The translations under genes and the position numbers were made by a program. A stretch of 10,102 nucleotides of DNA, from positions 3,128 through 13,229 of the forward strand of contig DEQC01000081.1 of the NCBI GenBank assembly GCA_002359055.1, written 5' to 3'. Positions 6,387-10,102 of the stretch are shown here, one piece after another. The notes beneath the pieces are model-generated. The model ran no database searches. It had not been told where the DNA came from and was given only the letters and a program-made list of their open reading frames with translations. Within the stretch, counting starts at the first letter, position 1. Each line of letters starts with the position of its first letter. The DNA comes from Flavobacteriales bacterium UBA3376. Lineage in GTDB: Bacteria > Bacteroidota > Bacteroidia > Flavobacteriales > Weeksellaceae.

Positions 6387-6767
6387 TTAAATTAAAGTCG
6401 GAGGGCGTGACATCTCACTTAAAAAATCAAAAGAATAATTGTTGATATAAATAAAATTGGTTGAATGATTAATTACATTTAAATGATTTTGAATTTCAAT
6501 TTGAATTGAATAATCAATCGCAATTTCATTTTTTAAAATATCTAAAAGAGAGACGGGTTCTGATTTGTTTTTTTCTTGACCAGCGATTTTTGAAAGTTCA
6601 CATTGACCATTACATTTCAACTCAGGTATTTCTTTGTTGACACAAAACAATTCAGTGAAAGTTTCATTCTCAAATAAATAAAAACTCAACAATAGATTGT
6701 TTTTTATTACACTAAACAGCATAACAAAACTTAAAATCCAAATCAATATGTTTTGTTTTTTATTCAT
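6387..6767 (-). CDS. Small membrane-anchored protein with CNGQC motif, function unknown
   Basis: A 126-residue protein, first gene of the receptor cassette. An N-terminal hydrophobic helix (about 7-31) serves as membrane anchor or uncleaved signal. It is followed by ETFTELFCVNKEIPELKCNGQCELSK (35-60), with C42, C52 and C56. The CxxxC pair in CNGQC is reminiscent of metal or thiol-redox sites such as the CxxxC of Sco proteins, but no thioredoxin fold is evident. The C-terminal half is hydrophilic with H95 and H101, and ends SRPPTLI. I recall similar small FCxNK...CxGxC proteins in Bacteroidetes but no established function. A longer reading with a TTG start at 6776 exists, but that codon lies inside the candidate -7 box, so the ATG at 6767-6765 is chosen. 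A copper-handling role is inferred only from the neighbours. Confidence 0.75.
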   Translation of the reverse strand: MNKKQNILIWILSFVMLFSVIKNNLLLSFYLFENETFTELFCVNKEIPELKCNGQCELSKIAGQEKNKSEPVSLLDILKNEIAIDYSIQIEIQNHLNVINHSTNFIYINNYSFDFLSEMSRPPTLI

Positions 6768-6773
6768 TTCACA

Positions 6774-6781
6774 CAAAGGTA
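6774..6781 (-). promoter_or_regulatory. Candidate promoter of the receptor cassette
   Basis: The minus strand reads TACCTTTG, an exact TAnnTTTG, with TTTC 18 nt upstream as a degenerate -33. Only TGTGAA separates it from the ATG at 6767, so the transcript would be leaderless or nearly so. It also overlaps the alternative TTG codon, which argues against that start. Confidence 0.5.
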
Positions 6782-6824
6782 GGGTGTTTTAACAACTTGG
6801 AAACTGAATTATATCAAATCTTTT

Positions 6825-6844
6825 AATTTTCTTTTAAGAAAATT
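6825..6844. repeat. Palindrome in the centre of the divergent control region
   Basis: AATTTTCTT (6825-6833) and AAGAAAATT (6836-6844) are perfect 9-bp inverted repeats with a TT spacer. The centre is about 60-65 bp from both inferred transcription starts (near 6770 minus, near 6894 plus), a position suited to a shared operator. The arms are almost pure A/T, so chance is possible. Confidence 0.4.
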
Positions 6845-6881
6845 TTAATGAATATTTCTTTAAATTATTAAATCATTAGGA

Positions 6882-6889
6882 TAGATTTG
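6882..6889 (+). promoter_or_regulatory. Candidate -7 box of the CxxC protein gene
   Basis: TAGATTTG matches TAnnTTTG and would start transcription near 6893-6896, leaving a leader of about 18 nt to the ATG at 6913. No strong -33 is seen at the usual spacing. The inferred start excludes the TTG at 6895 as a start codon. Confidence 0.5.
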
Positions 6890-6912
6890 TTTTTTTGAAT
6901 TTTATAACTACA

Positions 6913-7263
6913 ATGTTTCAAAGATTGCTCAAACAGAATGGAATCATTTTCTTGTTGGCTTTTCTCTTTTGTTTGCCTTGTCCTACAAAGAGAGAGCTGA
7001 AGAAGGTATTTGATATTCCTGTTTCTGAAGTTGTAAAATTTGATGTAAAAAAGGGTCAATGTATTTCGATTTACGAATTTACTAATGATCAAACTTCAAA
7101 TACAAAGGATATTAAAAGTGAATTTACATTCTTTTCAGAAGAAGATGAATTTACTTATCAAACCTTTCATTATACAAAGCATTCAGAGTATTTTTTGTAT
7201 AATCATATACTTCGGACTTCCAAAGTTCCAATCTTTATACATCATGAGCAATATCGAATTTGA
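6913..7263 (+). CDS. Small exported protein with CxxC motif, function unknown
   Basis: A 116-residue protein that I cannot name. A short basic start (MFQRLLKQNG) leads into a hydrophobic segment (11-22) ending in LFCLPCPTKRE, with C20 and C23 forming CxxC at the membrane exit. The text CPTKRELKKVFDIPVSEV (23-40) resembles a conserved C-x-KxE-K...IPV pattern that I recall from small Bacteroidetes proteins of unknown role. C50 (KKGQC) is the third cysteine, and the tail contains several His residues (H86, H90, H98, H110, H111). Export as a secreted or membrane-anchored periplasmic protein is likely. The alternative TTG start at 6895 is rejected because it falls at the inferred transcription start. 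It is divergent from the copper-receptor-like cassette and is followed after 69 bp by the DoxDA gene without an obvious promoter between them, suggesting a shared transcript. Confidence 0.7.
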   Translation: MFQRLLKQNGIIFLLAFLFCLPCPTKRELKKVFDIPVSEVVKFDVKKGQCISIYEFTNDQTSNTKDIKSEFTFFSEEDEFTYQTFHYTKHSEYFLYNHILRTSKVPIFIHHEQYRI

Positions 7264-7266
7264 TTG

Positions 7267-7314
7267 ATTGATTAACTCTCACAAAGAAAACACTACCGTT
7301 TTTAGTTAATCAAT
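7267..7314 (+). repeat. Inverted repeat between the CxxC gene and doxDA
   Basis: ATTGATTAACT (7267-7277) and AGTTAATCAAT (7304-7314) are perfect 11-bp arms around a 26-nt loop. A TGAT triplicate overlaps the left arm and the upstream stop codon. No T-tract follows, so it is not a normal terminator. In RNA it could be a processing or attenuation stem; in DNA, a widely spaced operator. Confidence 0.5.
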
Positions 7315-7332
7315 TATAAAATCAAATTTAAA

Positions 7333-8346
7333 ATGTTAAATCAACAAACATATACATACACAGGTATGTTTGCTACTGCATTGCGATGGGTAGCAGGCTG
7401 GACTTATTTCTCAGCATTTTGGAGAAGGTTAATCATCGACAACAAATTAATTCAAGATGAAGCAGGATATATAGGGGAGAAGTTCAACCACTTTTTACCC
7501 AATGCTTTAGGCATCAAACCAATCATCGAATATTTAGTTCTGAATCCAGAAGCTTTATGGTGGGCGATGGTAATATTTACAATTGTGGAAGCGATTGTTG
7601 GATTGTTTCTAATTTTAGGATTATTTACGCGAATTGCGAGCATAGGGATGTTTGCTTTGGCAATGGGAATCTTGTTGGGTTCAGGTTGGATAGGTACGAC
7701 TTGTTTGGACGAATGGCAGATAGGAGTTTTAGGAGTAGCCTCAGGTTTTAGTTTGTTTTTTATGGGCGGTGGAAAGTATTCTTTGGACGAATATTTTCTT
7801 CGAAAGAAAAAGCCATTTACCCAAAAGAAATATTTTTCTTTTTTAGGTTCAGGTGTTTTGAATTTAAAGGAAAAGACAATTTCTATTAGTGTTTTGATTG
7901 GTTCAATTTTGATTTTTGGATTGACTTTATTTACCAACCAAGTATTCCACGGAGGAGTTTGGGGAACGCTTCACAACAAATCGGTTCGACCGAAATTAGA
8001 AATTACAGATGCTCAATTGAAGAATGATCAATTGAAATTTATGTTGTACAGGGTAGAAGGAGCAGATGTTTATGGATCATTTTTGATTGGAGTTCAATTG
8101 TTGAATGAAAATGGTGAAATTGTTTTTGAGAGAAATCAGGAAGATTTGTCCCAATTGACTCAGGAGAATATTGATAACATCTATGTAGCCAAAATAAAAC
8201 CTGGTGCATATAGTTTAGTAATTCCTTTGGGAGCAAAAGCTATGATGAATTTTCCTTTGGAAGATTTAAATTTGGAACCTGGGAAATACGAGTTGAAGTT
8301 AATCGATATAAGTGGTTTGACTTGGTCGGTTGAAGTAAATAATTGA
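7333..8346 (+). CDS. DoxD-DoxA fusion, thiosulfate:quinone oxidoreductase-like membrane protein
   Basis: A 337-residue fusion of two subunits known from Acidianus thiosulfate:quinone oxidoreductase, which oxidises thiosulfate to tetrathionate and passes electrons to quinone. Residues 1-160 form the DoxD/DoxX-like membrane part with helices near 12-30, 74-97, 101-118 and 127-146. Family text includes LRWVAGWTYFSAFWRR (17-32), YIGEKFNHFLPNALG (46-60), IFTIVEAIVGLFLILGLFTR (81-100) and GSGWIGTTCLDEWQIG (116-131). A fifth helix (182-201) leads to the DoxA-like domain (about 204-337), seen in GGVWGTLHNKSVRPKLEI (207-224), LYRVEGADVYGSFLIG (238-253) and VIPLGAKAM (296-304). The DoxA part is probably exposed outside the inner membrane. 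Single-chain DoxDA proteins occur in Bacteroidetes, but their substrate is not well established. Family is near certain; thiosulfate oxidation here is inference. Confidence 0.88.
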   Translation: MLNQQTYTYTGMFATALRWVAGWTYFSAFWRRLIIDNKLIQDEAGYIGEKFNHFLPNALGIKPIIEYLVLNPEALWWAMVIFTIVEAIVGLFLILGLFTRIASIGMFALAMGILLGSGWIGTTCLDEWQIGVLGVASGFSLFFMGGGKYSLDEYFLRKKKPFTQKKYFSFLGSGVLNLKEKTISISVLIGSILIFGLTLFTNQVFHGGVWGTLHNKSVRPKLEITDAQLKNDQLKFMLYRVEGADVYGSFLIGVQLLNENGEIVFERNQEDLSQLTQENIDNIYVAKIKPGAYSLVIPLGAKAMMNFPLEDLNLEPGKYELKLIDISGLTWSVEVNN

Positions 8347-8437
8347 TGTAAAGAATTGAATAGAGAAAATTTCATTGAAAAAAATGAATACAAACCGATG
8401 GAATCTAAGAAAGCTATGAAAATAGGTATTGATTAGA

Positions 8438-8468
8438 TTTGTCATATGAAATATTCTCATTACATTTG
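8438..8468 (+). promoter_or_regulatory. Consensus Bacteroidetes promoter of the rpsF operon
   Basis: TTTG (8438-8441), exactly 19 nt, then TACATTTG (8461-8468): a full match to the Bacteroidetes consensus TTTG-N19-TAnnTTTG. The inferred start near 8473 leaves about 23 nt of A/T-only leader before the rpsF ATG. The -33 TTTG is itself the end of another TAGATTTG (8434-8441). Confidence 0.85.
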
Positions 8469-8495
8469 CAACCTTAAATATAAAAATTATTATAG

Positions 8496-8846
8496 ATGAC
8501 TCATTATGAAACTGTTTTCATTTTAACTCCCGTTCTATCTGATGCGCAGGTGGAGGAAGCAGTTAAAAAAGTAGAAGATTTCCTAAAAGAGGAGAATGCG
8601 GAAATCGTAGCAAAAGAAAATTGGGGCTTAAAAAAATTAGCTTACCCAATTCAGCACAAGAGAAATGGATTTTACCATTTATTTGAATTCAAGACCGATA
8701 ACCATGAATTGGTTTCAGCATTGGAATTGATGTACAAACGTGACGAGCGTGTGATTCGTTATTTGACTGTGAAATTAGATAAACACGGTATTGATTGGGC
8801 GGAAAAACGCAGAGTTAAATTAAAATCAGAAAAGTCTAACGCTTAA
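8496..8846 (+). CDS. rpsF: 30S ribosomal protein bS6
   Basis: A 116-residue bS6. The family's ferredoxin-like fold starts with HYETVFILTPVLSDAQVEEAV (3-23), and NWGLKKLAYPIQHKRNGFYHLFEFK (42-66) is the classic central segment. LMYKRDERVIRYLTVKLDKH (78-97) forms the last strand and loop. The C-terminal tail (about 98-116) is basic and ends KSEKSNA. bS6 pairs with bS18 on the platform of the small subunit. The ATG at 8496 follows an A/T-only leader with no Shine-Dalgarno. It is the first gene of the ribosomal operon, directly downstream of the consensus promoter, and the rpsR start follows 11 bp after its stop. Confidence 0.97.
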   Translation: MTHYETVFILTPVLSDAQVEEAVKKVEDFLKEENAEIVAKENWGLKKLAYPIQHKRNGFYHLFEFKTDNHELVSALELMYKRDERVIRYLTVKLDKHGIDWAEKRRVKLKSEKSNA

Positions 8847-8857
8847 AACCAAACAAC

Positions 8858-9160
8858 ATGGCAATTGATGATTTAGCAAAAAAAGCAGCAAAAGGAGGAG
8901 AAAGCGAAATTCGTTATCTAACTCAAATCGATATAGAAACAAAGTCAGATGAGAAATTCTGTCGTTTCAAAAAGTACGGAATCAAATATGTAGATTATAA
9001 AGATCCTGATTTCTTACTTCAATTTGTAAATGAGCAAGGTAAAATTTTACCACGTCGTTATACAGGAACTTCAATGAAATATCAAAGAAAAGTGTCAACT
9101 GCTATCAAAAGAGCACGCCACTTAGCATTAATGCCTTTCATTGGTGATCAATTAAAATAA
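8858..9160 (+). CDS. rpsR: 30S ribosomal protein bS18
   Basis: A 100-residue bS18. The family core is clear: FCRFKKYGIKYVDYKDPDFLLQFVNEQGKILPRRYTG (34-70), then KYQRKVSTAIKRARHLALMPF (74-94). The N-terminal extension (1-30, including AKGGESEIRYLTQIDIET) is longer than in E. coli. bS18 forms a heterodimer with bS6, and in Flavobacterium ribosomes bS6, bS18 and bS21 are known to sequester the 3' end of 16S rRNA, which explains the lack of Shine-Dalgarno sites. It follows rpsF by 11 bp with no ssb or priB gene in between, as is usual for Bacteroidetes and unlike Firmicutes or E. coli. The upstream bases (AAAACCAAACAAC) contain no purine-rich SD motif. Confidence 0.97.
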   Translation: MAIDDLAKKAAKGGESEIRYLTQIDIETKSDEKFCRFKKYGIKYVDYKDPDFLLQFVNEQGKILPRRYTGTSMKYQRKVSTAIKRARHLALMPFIGDQLK

Positions 9161-9184
9161 GTAGAACCTAAAAAGTAGAATAAA

Positions 9185-9820
9185 ATGGACGTTATATTAA
9201 AGCAAGATGTTGAGAATTTAGGTTTTGAATATGAAATTGTTTCAGTAAAGCCTGGATACGCGCGCAACTATTTAATCCCAAGAGGAAAAGCAGTTTTAGC
9301 AACCGCTAAAGAAAGAGAAATATTGAATCAGCTTTTAGAAACTCGTAAAGCTGAAGAAGATAAATTAATTGCAGAAGCTAAAGAAAAAGTAGCTAAACTT
9401 GAAGGTTTAGATATCAAAATCGAAGCTAAAGTTGGTTCTGGAACTAAATTGTTTGGTTCTGTAAACAATGCTGACTTGGCTGAAGCTTTGAAAAATGCAG
9501 GACTTGAAATCGAAAGAAAACACATCAGAATCCCTGGAAATACGGTTAAACGTATCGGAGTAAGCACAGCAAAAATCCGTTTCCATAGAGATGTTGAAGT
9601 AGATTTTGATTTTGAAGTTATCGCAGATAAAGAATCTATCAGAAAAGCTGAAGAAGCTGCAAAAGCAAAAGCTGAAGTAGCGAGAATGGATGCCGAAAGA
9701 TTGGCTGCTGCTCAAAAAGTTGAAGAATCTTCATTTAAATATGATAACCCTTTGTATGCAAATGATCCTAAAAAGGAAGAAGTTGCTGAAGAGGTAAAAG
9801 CTGAAGATAAAGAAGCTTAA
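9185..9820 (+). CDS. rplI: 50S ribosomal protein bL9 with long C-terminal tail
   Basis: A 211-residue bL9, about 60 residues longer than the usual 150 or so. The N-terminal rRNA-binding domain is standard: MDVILKQDVENLGFEYEIVSVKPGYARNYLIPRGKA (1-36). The long connecting helix (about 39-73) and the C-terminal domain follow, including GSGTKLFGSVNNADLAEAL (83-101) and RKHIRIPGNTVKRIG (110-124), to about residue 150. The added tail (about 151-211) begins with an Ala/Lys/Glu-rich helix (RKAEEAAKAKAEVARMDAER), then FKYDNPLYANDP, and ends in an acidic Glu/Lys/Ala stretch. I recall similar tails in other Flavobacteriia, so the extension is probably lineage-typical and not a fusion. It is the last gene of the operon, 24 bp after rpsR, and is followed closely by a strong terminator. 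Confidence 0.96.
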   Translation: MDVILKQDVENLGFEYEIVSVKPGYARNYLIPRGKAVLATAKEREILNQLLETRKAEEDKLIAEAKEKVAKLEGLDIKIEAKVGSGTKLFGSVNNADLAEALKNAGLEIERKHIRIPGNTVKRIGVSTAKIRFHRDVEVDFDFEVIADKESIRKAEEAAKAKAEVARMDAERLAAAQKVEESSFKYDNPLYANDPKKEEVAEEVKAEDKEA

Positions 9821-9844
9821 TTAAGTTTCTTTATAAATTTAAAA

Positions 9845-9872
9845 GAAGCCGTCTGAAAAGATGGCTTTTTTT
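9845..9872 (+). terminator. Rho-independent terminator of rpsF-rpsR-rplI
   Basis: AGCCGTCT (9847-9854) pairs with AGATGGCT (9859-9866) with one G-U pair around a GAAA loop, followed by a T-run to 9872. The stem can extend with A-T pairs from the flanking A-tract. It starts 25 nt after the rplI stop. Confidence 0.9.
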
Positions 9873-9960
9873 ATGGGTTGTTATTTTAAATGAATTTTCT
9901 AATCGATGATATACTGTAATTAATTTATAGTTCTGAAATGAATTAATTAACAAATAAAAA

Positions 9961-9994
9961 CAACAAACCGTTTCAATTTTGAAACGGTTTGTTG
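9961..9994 (-). terminator. Terminator of the minus-strand gene at the right edge
   Basis: CAACAAACCGTTTCAA (9961-9976) and TTGAAACGGTTTGTTG (9979-9994) form a perfect 16-bp stem with a 2-nt spacer (effectively a 4-6 nt loop). Reading the minus strand, the stem is followed by TTTTTATTTG, a U-tract. It lies 15 nt after the stop of the partial gene. Confidence 0.88.
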
Positions 9995-10009
9995 TATAAA
10001 AGTTTGATG

Positions 10010-10102
10010 TTATCTTCTTTTGGCTCTTCCTCTTGGCGATTTTCCACCTTCACTACTTTTAGAGAATGATCTTCCACCACTCGATCTTCTTCGACCTCCG
10101 TT
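10010..10102 (-). CDS. C-terminal tail of an Arg/Gly/Ser-rich protein, possibly a DEAD-box RNA helicase
   Basis: The last 30 codons and a TAA stop (10012-10010) of a gene entering from the right edge. The tail contains RRRSSGGR, SSEGGK and RGRAKRR, a low-complexity basic Arg/Gly/Ser/Lys segment typical of nucleic-acid-binding proteins. In Flavobacteriia such tails are common on DEAD-box RNA helicases, but pseudouridine synthases and RNA-binding proteins also carry basic low-complexity segments. No catalytic domain is inside the window, so the identity is open. The gene is convergent with rplI, and the two terminators lie in the 189-bp gap. That the stretch is coding is supported by the open frame and the well-placed terminator. 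Confidence 0.6.
   Translation of the reverse strand, partial: NGGRRRSSGGRSFSKSSEGGKSPRGRAKRR

Noticed and set aside
6768..6776. TTG start for a 129-residue form of the CNGQC protein
   Set aside because: It overlaps the TACCTTTG promoter box, while ATG at 6767 gives a normal MNKK start.
6895..6912. TTG start for a 122-residue form of the CxxC protein
   Set aside because: The codon falls at the transcription start inferred from TAGATTTG; the ATG at 6913 fits a basic N-terminus and hydrophobic signal.
7452..7937. 161-residue open frame on the minus strand inside doxDA
   Set aside because: It lies fully opposite a well-recognised membrane protein gene, its composition (many Pro, Lys, Asn) is that of an antisense shadow, and it has no recognisable motif.
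8371..8388. TTCATT/AATGAA hairpin after doxDA as a terminator
   Set aside because: The stem is only 6 A/T-rich base pairs and there is no T-tract after it.
8383..8436. Short frames of 11-12 codons between doxDA and rpsF (starting at 8383 and 8398)
   Set aside because: Too short, no motif, no suitable promoter, and expected by chance in AT-rich DNA.
8469..8495. S6:S18-binding leader motif upstream of rpsF
   Set aside because: The inferred leader is about 23 nt of almost pure A/T, with no room for the structured CCG-loop element.
1..10102. Insertion sequences, CRISPR arrays, tRNAs or prophage traces
   Set aside because: No transposase, integrase, spaced direct repeats or tRNA-like cloverleaf was found on either strand; the codon and base use look uniform.

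Overview
The window looks like chromosomal DNA from a Bacteroidota member, most likely class Flavobacteriia. The DNA is AT-rich and no Shine-Dalgarno sequence precedes the genes. Bacteroidetes-type -7 boxes (TAnnTTTG) lie upstream of several genes, and a near-perfect TTTG-N19-TACATTTG promoter precedes rpsF. The gene content fits too: lipoproteins with LxxC lipoboxes, a TonB-dependent receptor, a DoxD-DoxA fusion, and an rpsF-rpsR-rplI operon without ssb/priB. Genus cannot be fixed from this sequence.

Layout. Positions 1-1083 (minus): a putative three-gene unit of a small lipoprotein, a 108-residue membrane protein with an HExxH motif, and the start of a PLP-dependent ACC deaminase/D-cysteine desulfhydrase-type enzyme that overlaps its neighbour by ATGA. 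Positions 1173-3366 (plus): cobB (a class III-type sirtuin with no cysteine at all) and selO (protein AMPylase), probably co-transcribed. A bidirectional hairpin separates selO from the convergent next block. Positions 3425-6767 (minus): a three-gene cassette of a 126-residue membrane protein with a CNGQC motif, a probably surface-exposed lipoprotein with two Met/His-rich copies of a YtkA/FixH-like fold, and a TonB-dependent receptor carrying the CxxxM...HxM copper-binding signature known from Pseudomonas OprC. Positions 6913-8346 (plus), divergent from the cassette: a 116-residue CxxC protein of unknown function and a DoxD-DoxA fusion (thiosulfate:quinone oxidoreductase-like). Positions 8496-9820 (plus): ribosomal genes rpsF, rpsR and rplI with a strong terminator. 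Positions 10010-10102 (minus): the Arg/Gly/Ser-rich tail of an unidentified protein with its own terminator.

The most interesting part is the central cassette. The surface lipoprotein and the OprC-like receptor together look like a copper capture and import system across the outer membrane, organised like a SusC/SusD pair but with an unrelated lipoprotein. The small cysteine-containing protein encoded first in the operon and the divergent CxxC-DoxDA unit share a 145-bp control region with a central palindrome. A common role is inferred from arrangement and motifs; no copper regulator gene is visible in the window.
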